NCBI RefSeq assembly: GCF_020382885.2
Contig: NC_058511.1
Location: forward strand, 2,635,501-2,699,500
Direction: 5' to 3'
DNA length: 64,000 nucleotides
Source of the DNA: Scatophagus argus
Lineage: Eukaryota; Chordata; Actinopteri; Scatophagidae
Shown: in pieces, positions 47,044-57,550 of the stretch
Layout: each line of letters begins with the position of its first letter
Numbering within the stretch: position 1 is the stretch's first letter
Program-made: the position numbers and the translations under genes
The notes under the pieces: model-generated
The model's database searches: none
The model's input: only the letters and a program-made list of their open reading frames with translations
What the model was told of the DNA's origin: nothing

Positions 47044-48460
47044 TTATTTCAGGTATCTCATGAACCCTGTGATCGTTGCTCAGTATTGTCCTAAAATCAT
47101 AACTGATCAGTGTTTCGAAGGGATGAATCAGTATAAAGCACGAGGCAAAAGTGGGCTGAGACAGCTATAAACTATGAAAGAAAAGAAAAGAAAAGAAGGA
47201 AGGAATGACATTAATATTCAAAAGTAGAGAAAAATCCACCACTTTCTTACAAAGATATGAATAGAAATAAAGAAATTCAGTTTCTTTTTCAATTCTTTTT
47301 CAATTTCTATTATTTGTTTTTATCTTTACGAATATGAACAGTAACTCATGATCAGTTACTTGTAGCAGAGAAGAATAACGGATGCATCTTACCTGCTGAC
47401 CTGGTCAGGAAAGACTGTCTGTGACTCGCAGAGATCGTTAACTTAGAGGTTGGACCTTGGAGTTCTGGGCTGGCTGAGGACGGCACGGCTGATGAAGGAC
47501 AACATTACGCAAGCCACATCTGGCTTTAATGTCACGTTGTACCCGTCAGCAGAAGAGAGCAGCTTGTGAAAAGTTGTAGAAAGACGAGAGACCTCAAGGG
47601 TGTAATAATTGACAGATTCAGTATCACAGTCTCTCTCTTTCTTTCAAATGACCTTGGATGTTTGAAAATAAACTTTCAAATAATCATAAAATTGTGTAAC
47701 CAGAAAGCGAGTGAAGCTGCTGCTCAAATAGTCTGCACGTATTTGGGGTTATGAATGATAAAAAGCTGCATGTTGTAAGCTGCGAAAAAGTTGCATGTAA
47801 AAAGTTCTCCCATCTGGGGCCAATTAATGCAGAGTCAAACTGAGGTATTTTGGTGGTGCTTTTAAAGGGACAGTTCACCCAAAATCAAAAATACCTTGTT
47901 CTTCCTCTTATCCGTAGTGTGGCGTGAGTTGCAGTTTTGGAGATATCACCTGTAGAAATGTCTGCCTTCTCTTGAGTATAAAGGAACTGGATGGCACTTC
48001 AGTTGTGGTGCTCAAAGGACCAAAAAATCCAATCCAAATCTTTCCAGAAATCAGAATCAACCCAGTTACTTGAGATAACCCGCAGACCTTGTGTGAGCAG
48101 GTTCCTGTAATTTTGAAGAGTAATCCTAAAACTAAACTAAACAAAATATTTAGAAATATAAACACTGCTGGTTTGTACATTCTCAGTGGCCTATGAATGA
48201 TTGCAAAGCTTAAAACTGCTAATCTAACTTACTTAACTAACTTAACTAACTGTAGTATAGCAATTGTAGATCTTTTGTACAGTATGGTAGATTAATAAAC
48301 AGATGCAGAGGTTCAGATGGATGAGGTTGTTCCCAGTACGAAGTTCATTAGGAGGTCGCTTCCTTTTACTGCATCTCAAAAAATGGTGATTTACTGCTCC
48401 AACACGACAAAACGGTAAGAAAAGGTCAGACTGTAAAAGATCTAATTTTAACATTAGATG
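46850..48460. other. Intergenic between connexins 2 and 3
   Basis: Connexin 2 promoter side with the non-coding exon at 47393-47450, a TAA microsatellite at 47011-47043 and an interspersed fish repeat at 47864-48125. No gene is seen. Confidence 0.5.
47864..48125. repeat. Interspersed fish repeat
   Basis: Starts AAAGGGACAGTTCACCCAAA and runs through GGAGATATCACCTGTAGAAA and CCAGTTACTTGAGATAA, a pattern I know as a common percomorph interspersed repeat. Class uncertain. Confidence 0.5.
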
Positions 48461-48641
48461 TTTATTGAGCCAAAATTAAAACAACAATCCAAGAAAGTAT
48501 CAAAATATATCAGAAAATAATATCTAAAATGATGGGTTTGTCAAGTACAATAAAACGCTTGTTATTTTAGTCATTTTTTACGCAACACCTTGCATGTTAC
48601 TGAGTCATGTTTGCAGAAGCTGGTTACTTCCCATCTTTATT

Positions 48642-48681
<40 letters not shown>

Positions 48682-48772
48682 ACACACACATCTTGCCCCT
48701 CTGAAGCCATAGCACACAAATATGAGAACTCAGGTGATTTGGACACATACAGCCCATTACCGCCTCCATGCT

Positions 48773-50474
48773 TCAGATGTGGATCTCCCCCATGTTGTTG
48801 TTCTCAGACAATACAACTTTAGCAGCCTCGTCGACACCATTCACCCCTAACTTTCGCTCAAGTTCCAAGTTGACACAATTTTGGATCATCTCGTTGTGGC
48901 TTTTGAAAGCTTTCCTTCCCGAAAGCGGAGGTGTCACCGGGGTCACGGTGTAGTCCTGCCTCCTGGCCATGCACTCCTTCACAGCTTTCACACACAGGTA
49001 GAACAGCTCAACCACGCTGAGGAGGAGGGAGACCAGCGCCGCCACCAGCATGAACCAGATGATGACTGACTTCTCGGTAGGCCTGGACAAGAAGCAGTCC
49101 ACCTGGTGAGGGCAAGGGAAGCGTGTGCAGACGTAGCGAGCCTCGAGGGTGAGGCCATAAAGAAAGTACTGGCCCACTATGAACAAGACTTCTAAGATAA
49201 TCTTGGCCACAAGATGGAGGACATAACTGCGAAGGAGACAGCCACGGATACTGATTTTGCCAGTGGTCTTGATGTACTTGGGAACTTTATAGGCCCTAAG
49301 GAACAGACAGGTCTGGTCATCCAACTCGGCCTGCTTCTTCATCCTCTCCTTCTCCTTGGGTTGGAAGACCAAAGAAACAGAGTTAGATATTTTACAACAA
49401 TCTGAAAAGACTTGAGACTGAAAAGTTAAAAGTTATTAGGCAAGACAAGGAAGATGGTCAGAATGTGGCTAAGCACTTGTAGCGTGTAGTGCTAACCTCA
49501 AGCTAGCTACACCTGCTGTTTTTGATAACAAAACTACCTTTAAGTTCACAAGAATGTAGGAGACGGTGCTGAAGAGATAGACTTGGAATGAATGCTTTAA
49601 CGCTGCATTCAACTTTTGGCCACTAGGGGGCAAACTGACAGAGCAAACCTTTGTGCACTTTTAGCATTAATCTCTGATTCTAGTCATGTAATGAATGCAA
49701 GTCCAATATTCAGTTGTTATTGTTGTTAAACATGTGAGCTAGAATTAGCAAAAATCTAATTCTAAAAATTCTAAAAATCTAATTTGAGCAGCAGAAATTG
49801 TAATAATTTTCCGTACTTAACATCGTAACAGGCTACTCCAGGTATGACATGCCTGACAATCAAGCATTCACCAGTCACTCTATCAAACTACACCCACGGC
49901 ACTGACACACCTTCTTCTCAATGTGGATCACATGAAGGACGTGACCAAGGTAAAGCAGCTTCGGAGTCGCTACAGCAATAATCTGAAGGAACCAAAAGCG
50001 GACGTGAGAGATGGGGAAGGCAATGTCGTAGCAGACGTTCTCACATCCAGGCTGCCGAGTGTTGCAGATAAAGTCTGATTGCTCATCACCCCACACCTAG
50101 AAAGAAATGATAGAAAACACAAAACCCAAACTTCAGAGAGTTTAAAGTGTAGCAATACTCATAGAAGTGCTCATTTGATGGCACTTCTCATCAGTCATTT
50201 GGCTTTTGAGACATTCCACAGACCCATTGATATTGTTTCAGCTATTAAAAGTTTGCCCCTTTGATACTAACACTACACCCCCCTCCAACCATGTGCCCTG
50301 GGCTCCCCATGCAGTGCGTTTTAAATAGTGAACATATGACCAGACCTTCTCAGCACCAGTGCGCAGGACCAGGATGCGGAACACAAACAGCACGGTGAGC
50401 CAGACCTTTCCGATCACTGTGGAGTGACTCTGCACTTTATCCAGCAGGCGGCCCAGCACATCCCATTCGCCCAT
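48773..50474 (-). CDS. Connexin 3, alpha-type features
   Basis: Exons 50346-50474, 49911-50096 and 48773-49354; 298 residues. Start [20 protein letters not shown]. Loops [12 protein letters not shown] and [27 protein letters not shown] precedes the fourth membrane segment. [14 protein letters not shown] is alpha-connexin style (as in Cx43). The first intron lies after residue 43, as in connexin 1; a second intron cuts the cytoplasmic loop after residue 105 (HIEKK), which is unusual for connexins. A CA microsatellite (48647-48687) lies in the 3' UTR and AATAAA on the minus strand is at 48461-48466. A likely non-coding first exon starts at 51364. Orthology (Cx34.4/35.4-like or GJA1-derived) is not settled. 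Confidence 0.88.
49619..49633 (+). promoter_or_regulatory. CTCF-like motif in connexin 3 intron
   Basis: GCCACTAGGGGGCAA matches the CTCF core; it has the same orientation as 43241-43255. Confidence 0.45.
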
Positions 50475-50489
50475 TTCAGTTGCCAGTTC

Positions 50490-52251
50490 CTGCTTTACAA
50501 ATCCATTATGACCCACACATAGTCGAATACAAAGATCTCTCGAGGTATACTATACTGTTAATTAAGAAGTACGCTATATATTGGTTAACCAAAAGAGAAT
50601 ATTTTGTTGATGTACAAAGGTGATACAGAAGTTGTTGTAGGTGTAAAGTCAGAACAGACAGACTCTCTAACAAGGCCAAACTTTTGTGAGTTTGCTGATA
50701 GAAGCAACAGCTGCTGAGTCCAAGTCTCCAAAACACAGTTATCTGTTGGAAACCAAAACCTTAACCTCGGTTAATACCAACCACTGCAGTGAACTCAGCC
50801 ACTCAGCTACAAACGTGGCTCAGCCTTGAGAAGATGAGACTTTAAGGTTTATTGCATAAACATTCACATATGTTTCTAATGTTTCTTTTACAGCATTGAT
50901 TGTTTATTCTCAATTTATTGATCTTGTATGGTTTTTTAGTAACAAATTTTGCCTTGTTGTATTGTTTTTGCCCCTCTTGATTTAATCAGAATAGCAAGTC
51001 GTAGAGCTTTAAAAGTCTCAAATGTTTGACTGCTTTTAAGCTGTTCAGGAAGTCCACATCATATGGATGCGGTCACATTTTTATTTCTTACTACAGTAAA
51101 GTACTGCCATAACCATAACAACCATAACTACTGCCATGCAATAACTACTCAGTTCCACTTTTTCAGTCTTCCTTTAAGGTGTGCATCCACCTCATGCCTG
51201 TGCACAAATGACATGCATGTGGTACAAATACTGCACAGTAGATTATTATATAACCAACAAATTCAACAAACATGAAATGTTAATTTTTTAAAAGTTCATG
51301 TTCAGACTGATATCAGTTAACATTTCTGACAAGGGAGATCTGACTTTTTAAAAGTGAACTTACCAGTCGAACAAACCCGTAGAGAAAACAGGTGGATGAA
51401 AAGAGCGATGAATCAGGAAGACGGCGAGAGGGAAAGTGAAGGACAAGCAGAAGAAGAAGAAGTCTTTCATTGTTCCTGTGGCATCTTATCTGGAAGGACA
51501 CCATCCTTTTCCTCCCACAACAGACCTGCAGCCCTGAACACTGAATGTGATAGGCTGGAAAAGCTTTGTTATTTGTATTTTACTTCTGTGGACAGAAAGA
51601 CAGGGGTGACAGGTCACATTCAAACTAAACTAAGTCATTTATGTTGCATATTTTATGTGCATAAGGTTGACAGATTTAAAGGGAAAGGCTGAATAACTGA
51701 GTGGAGAAACAAACGCAGGTGCTTCCATACTTGAAGTGAGGGCTCTCTAAAAGGTTTGAGGAGTACAAACGTGATGTGAACCAAATGCTGTGACCTGATC
51801 AGATCTCAACACAAAATGTTCAGCACATGGACTGCCGTAGATGTTCAAATTGTTCCATGATGGCTTGAGAGTTGACCCTGACCTTGAACACTACTGTACT
51901 AATTTTGTACTGTACTGGCATCTCTGGAGTCATTCTGCAAGGGGACAAGCAAGCAGTGTGTTTTGTTTAATGTTTTACTTCTACCCGTTTCTAGAATATG
52001 ATTTCATTGCTATTACTCATGTTTTTTAGTTTTTGCTTATTCCGTTCTGTTTCTTTTATTACAGCTGCATTATTGGTCTCCATTCCCAGTGCTTTTATGG
52101 CACTTTCAGCTGCATTATTTGCATGAAAGGGAGTTGAGGAGGAGAAAATCGTTATGATCAAGCATGTCAGCATATTTCCTTCATTTCTCATGAAGTTTCT
52201 GAAAGAGAAGCAAAACACCTTCACAACCTTACCTGTTTCATGTTCCAGATA
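50490..52251. other. Intergenic between connexin 3 and the SINE
   Basis: Contains the likely connexin 3 non-coding exon (from 51364, CTG then GTAAGT on the minus strand). Otherwise A/T-rich with no gene seen; the frames at 51354-51692 and 51841-52029 are featureless. Confidence 0.45.
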
Positions 52252-52474
52252 ATGATTAAAGATTAAAGATTAAAGTGACATATTTTGTCATTGGAGGGAA
52301 CTCACTCCAACGAAATTTGTTCTCTGCATTTAACCCACCCAAGTGACGTGCACACACACACAGCAAACCCGGGGCAGTGGGCGACCGCGTGCAGCGCCCG
52401 GGGAGCAGTGGGGGTTAGGTACCTTGCTCAAGGGTACCTCAGCCATGGACACCGGGACGGGGAATCGAACGGGG
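52252..52474 (-). repeat. tRNA-derived fish SINE, copy 2 (head truncated)
   Basis: Reverse orientation copy of 28680-28960. The ATTAAAG tail is at 52252-52275; the body is nearly identical; the copy ends inside box B (complement GGAATCGAAC, 52461-52470). Confidence 0.85.
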
Positions 52475-52881
52475 AATGAATACTGGGACTTAACCTTGTT
52501 GTTAACCTGCAGTAAATTCACAGATTCTGGTTTTGTGTTTGGACCCTCTCAGAGCAGCCCAGTTTTGCTCTGCACCACATGCATTCACAGCAGACTTCAT
52601 CCCTGGTGTGTTTGTCAGGTTTACGGTCTCTGCTGATCTGAGGGGGGTCACAGTGTCGGTTGGTGTCAGTTCATGGACGTAAATGATTTACACCAACCTG
52701 ACTTTTTAAGAGAAAAACAGAAGGTCTGTGGCCTTCAGAACACAGATTAGTCAACATGTCGCATACACAGAAGCTGGAACGCAAACGCTGACCAGTCTGA
52801 TGATCCTCACATTCCTCATATCACACACATTTATAGAAAATAAAAATAAAAGACAGGACAGTATATGAATGGAGAGAGAGT

Positions 52882-53993
52882 TTTATTGGTTTATTTTTTA
52901 TATACTGTACTGTTTAATCACTCAATAAATCCAAATCTGTTCACATTTTTAATATAAACATGTCCACGTATGCTAAATGGAGTTTCAAATAGTTTCCTGA
53001 TGAAACAAAACATCACAGTCTCACCCTTCAGCACATTTCACATTCACCCCTGGAGATGCTTGAATCTCGAACTCTTGAGTAAGGAGACCACGTCTGCCAA
53101 GCTAGCCGAGCTATCATCCCCCATTCACCACCACACGAACACACTTCTTCAGAATATATAACAGTGCACTGATAAGCTAAAGGCACATTCACACAGCAAG
53201 AATATATTCATATCTGAATTTACTTTGGTCACAATGAAGAATTAGCAATAAAACGAGTCCTTCTCACCTTCAGTTACTGTGTTTCTTACATGAAATCATT
53301 TAAATCAGCTTTTCACTAAAACACCAATACCTTTAGGGGAGTTGTTTTACACAAGATATCAGCCAGTGTCTTTAAATTTAAATGATGCTGGGTTTGGTTC
53401 TTACTGTAAAATTTGTTCCTTGTACATGTGCCATATAGGTGTGGTCTGCTAGTGAAAAGTACAACAGGTAAGAACTAGAACCAGTCAAACAAAAAACAAC
53501 TGATGTGTTTGTTTACTGAATTATTATTTCTAATCACTGATGGCAGCAGACTGCTTTATTCTTACGTTTAACATTTGCTTTTGAATCCAGTATCTTAGCA
53601 TTTAGCAGTACTTTAATATGGAATAAATTAATTGTACACTCAGTTTTATCTTTCATGAGCCAGGCCTTTATGGTCCACGTTGGCAGCAGACTGATTTGAA
53701 ATAATTTCTTATCCAATAGTTCAAAAGGTACATATGAAGAGTTGCATAACTATCATATGGTTAAGGTTGTCTCAGAGTTGTCAGATCATAGTCCGGCAAC
53801 AGAGGAGTAATAAACGTATATTCATTCATTATTTCATGCAAATTCCACTGCACCTTTCTTTGTAGTTAATATCAAACAAACAGAGGAAAATCTCTACACG
53901 ACCAACCTTCACAGAGAATACGAGTGTGACAATTTTAAACTAATGGCAGAAATAATTCAACTCTACATGACACCAGCAAGATCCAGTAAGTTC
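52882..53993 (-). other. hsdl1: hsdl1 3' UTR
   Basis: About 1.1 kb after the stop; AATAAA on the minus strand at 52882-52887 with another just beyond it. No other gene. Confidence 0.5.
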
Positions 53994-56427
53994 TTAGCTT
54001 GAAGTGGTGATCATACGTGATCCAAGAACCCAAATCCACTCTGGAATGCACCTCATCAGTCCATACTGAAAGACAAACAACAGAGACACACGTCATCACA
54101 GAGTATTACATCCTGTCTGCATAAAGGATTAAAAGATATGAGCGATATACTCTTGACTCTGCTTCTCACAAATGTGGCTTATTTTGTGCTGACCTGGAGT
54201 GTATGAGGCCAGTAGCCGGTGGTCCTATTAGAGACACCCAGGGTGGAGATGGCGTGGTGAGCGTAAACCTCTGGCTTTGGTGTAAACCAGCCCTCTCTTG
54301 AGGAAGGTGTTGATGATGATGATGATGGTTGTTGCCCATTTGAGGCTATCTGGTTACACATACACACAAACTGAATATTAAGTACTGACCACTGACTGTA
54401 TATAAAGAAGGACAACATGAGAGCTCCCAAAAAGTGCTCCCAAAAGCCCCCTGGTGGCTGGCTGCAGTACAGCTCATAAGCCCCTCCCCCTCCATGTTAG
54501 CAGATGGGACATGAGCCAAACTAAAAACTCACATAAATTTTTCCCAAAGATGGTTTCTGTCATTTTAGGTCGTTCTTATCACACTGATGGATGTATAAGT
54601 GTTCATTTTCAAATAACTTTGGTCTTAACTAGTCATTTGATGCTATGAAAACCAGTTGAAACATCATGACTGACAGCTGAGGCCTGCTTGTGACTGAACT
54701 GAGCGATAAAGAGATGTGATTATATTATTTTCTCCCCTCTGTTATTCACTGTAGCCTAAATAACAGCAACACTCTTTGTGAACTTAATCAAAGAAGGATT
54801 TACTGCAAGACTGCTGTATTACACTGCATTATCTTCAGCTATTTGTGCTTAATAAACTGGCAAATGAGCAAATCAGAGTCCAGCCCTTCATGTTAACAGT
54901 GACATCAGGAAATCTACCTGGAAAGGAATCAGACTTTGCACAAAGATCCCTCTGCCGCTGTACTCGAGGTGAAGGGCTCTTGAGAAATGATCCAGGTAGC
55001 CCTGAAATGTCAGGAAAAGAAAGGAAAGCTTAATGTTCTTCCATCACATGTACAGATAATTTTTCAGCAAGCCATCAAACAGAAATTCAGAAAAATCAGA
55101 ATTATGCTGGCTTATGATGTGGTAAAAGCTTTGTTTCTATTTTACTTGTTTCTATTAATTGTATTTGCACTATCCTCCTAAACTTCCAGAAATTCCTGTT
55201 AATTCCCATTGAAAGTTTCCACACTGGATTTTTACAGAATTTTTTTTAACTCTAGCCCTGACTCATTGTCCTCAAATGGGTTTTTTGGATTATACCTTTA
55301 AAAAGTGGTTTACCCTGCCTGGGGATACTAGCTTTTACAGACCTTCTTCATAACGTTCATCTAAAAGTGGGCTTTTCATGCAGATCAAAATGTCTGCTGT
55401 GAAAAAGATCTGTATGTGTCCTCAGTGTTGTGTCTCACAGTGCAAGCAGTGAGGGTCACTCTTCCAGGCAGAGGTCTGCAGCAGGCACCCGATGATATAT
55501 TGATCACCGCTCCTCTGCTGCGCTCCACCATCCCCGGCAGCACCAACCGGGTCATCAGAGTAGCGACCGCAACGTTCTTCTTCACCAAATCCAACAGGCC
55601 CAGCTCAGGCACTTCAGTCAGGCTGTGAGGGGAAGCCAAAGACTCATCCACACAGTTCACCAGGAAGCCAATATCTTTACCCCTCATGGCTTCTTTGATA
55701 GGCTTGCTTGCAGCCTGGTCCAAAGAGAAGTCAGCTAGGACGACAACAGTTTCCACTCCGTAGCTTTGGGAGAGTGATGCAGCTGTGTCTCTAACAGAGG
55801 TCTGGTCCTGACTGATAAAGATAATGTTGATACCATGCCTGGCCAGTTCCTCTGCATATGCTTTGGCCACAGGCTCTGATGCACCTGACAGCGAAGAGGA
55901 CGTTATTAATATATAATTAGATGATTAGAAATTAAGATGCCACATTTTTTTAACCATAGTTTAACAGGAACAAATGCAAAAAATTTCCTGCTTTTCAAAT
56001 GAAAAAGAAAGTTCTTCATTTTCAGTCATTTTATTTATACCCCAAGATATTCAACTTAAAATGACATCAAACAGAGAAAAACAGCAAATTGTCAAATTTG
56101 AGCCAAATCTCAAAGAAAAGTTAGTGAACTAAAATATGAAACTGACTCACGGATCCACAGAAAGGTGCACTCTCACTGTCTTTAATGATCATCTACTGCA
56201 TCCTTACCATAAATGACAGCCCAATCGCCATATCTTTGGGTCAGCCTCTTGCTCGGGACCATTCTTGGCAGAAAATGCACCCTGACCAACGTGCAGCAGT
56301 CTCTGAGGAGGATAACTGCCCTGCTGGCCGTGTAGAGAGCACCGACCAGGGCCAGGGGTTCAAAGTAATAGCTGCATGACCTAGAAATTTCTCTGTACAA
56401 AAACTGAAAGCTGTCAACAGCCGCCAT
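53994..56427 (-). CDS. hsdl1: Hydroxysteroid dehydrogenase-like 1 (inactive SDR)
   Basis: Exons: 56208-56427, 55439-55884, 54918-55001, 54194-54349 and 53994-54065; 978 bases, 325 residues (human 330). Blocks: [103 protein letters not shown]. Human HSDL1 is held to be a mitochondrial, catalytically inactive SDR. Here the nucleotide-binding turn reads [14 protein letters not shown], without the human GATDGIG glycines, and the active-site stretch reads LTACT where the human protein has FSASK, so both Tyr and Lys are gone. It lies head to head with tbc1d32. Confidence 0.93.
54430..54570 (-). repeat. Interspersed repeat, second copy
   Basis: Matches the two halves of 28590-29060 in reverse, without a SINE inside. 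Includes a CTCF-like core (complement of GCCACCAGGGGGC at 54446-54458). Lies in an hsdl1 intron. Confidence 0.6.
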
Positions 56428-57028
56428 GGTCGATGCTATTGATGCTAGCGTGCTAGCTAAGGGTTATTCAAGAGATTTAACGTTGTGATGTCTACACGTA
56501 ACGACAGTTGGTAAGTCAGGCGTGTGAACAAAGCACGTCGCTGTTTCTACATGGTAAATTTCCCATGAATGATGATGCTAACAGGTTTGACAGACGTTTC
56601 AGCAGGCTGACATGTCTAAGTACAGCACCCGGTCGTAGGAACAAAACATTGAGTCACGTGACAGAGTACTTCACTGGTGCTGCGTTAAGGACCATCGAGA
56701 AAAACAGTATGAAAAATTCCAACCTTAAGAGTGATAGTACATAAAGGTATTTCCACTACTCATGGTGGGATTTTGTTACATTGATTGGTTTAAAGATCTC
56801 ATGCCTCCAATTTTGTTGTCCTTGTCAAATTAATCTTCAGTTACTCTCATCACATCCTAAGCCCGAATTTCATATTTCCGATGCTTGGGAAAGCAGGGTT
56901 TAGATTGGACATCCCACAATGCACCGCGGTTCACGTTAGCTAGACGTTTCCATGGAGACGCAGCAGTCGCTGACAAGTGCTCCAAATCTGCCTCTTGGAT
57001 GAAAAGGTTTTACAAATCCAGAAACGAG
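56428..57028. promoter_or_regulatory. Head-to-head hsdl1/tbc1d32 promoter
   Basis: About 0.5 kb separates the hsdl1 ATG from the tbc1d32 non-coding first exon, which ends at 57028 before GTGAGTGG. The region holds CCCACAATGCACCGCGG (56913-56929, a ZNF143-like piece) and an X-box. Confidence 0.6.
56946..56959 (+). promoter_or_regulatory. RFX X-box of tbc1d32
   Basis: GTTTCCATGGAGAC is a near-perfect RFX X-box (GTTNCCATGGNAAC type). It lies in or beside the first exon of a ciliary gene, as expected for RFX2/RFX3 targets. Confidence 0.6.
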
Positions 57029-57550
57029 GTGAGTGGTTTAAAATGTGCTGCGGACGATGCTTTTCTTTTTGTGTTGTCGGTTTGTTCAGCGGGCAGAGTT
57101 TTGGTTTCGCGCTCAGAGGTGAAGATTAGACAGTTTTCCCTTCAGCTAGCTGTGTTACATTGCTACATTTAGCAGCGTCAAGCTAGTCGGAGACTCCGTT
57201 ATCTCCGAGTCGTTATCTCCGTTTAGCTTCACAGTGAAAACATAAATATCACGTAGTCCGTGATGGTGATTAACACCTAAGTGACTGATGCTGGAAAAGG
57301 TCTTCTGTGCATCTTACGTCCCTGTGCTGAACACAGAAACTGATATCAAATTAATGCAGCATCCTGATAGATTAGGATATGTAAACATTCTATACTTTTG
57401 CTACCCAGTTCTCTCTTTGTTATCTTTAACACATGTCCTTCTTTCTGAATAAAGCTGTGTGTCAAGCCCTGGGTAGCACTACATGGGGAATTCTGAAGCC
57501 CAGAAAACCAGTCACTCAGTTCCTTTCTGTCTTGAGGACCAGCTGGAGAG

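Noticed and set aside
51354-51692. 112-codon frame with acidic stretch
   Set aside because: It overlaps the likely connexin 3 non-coding exon on the other strand and has no recognisable domain.
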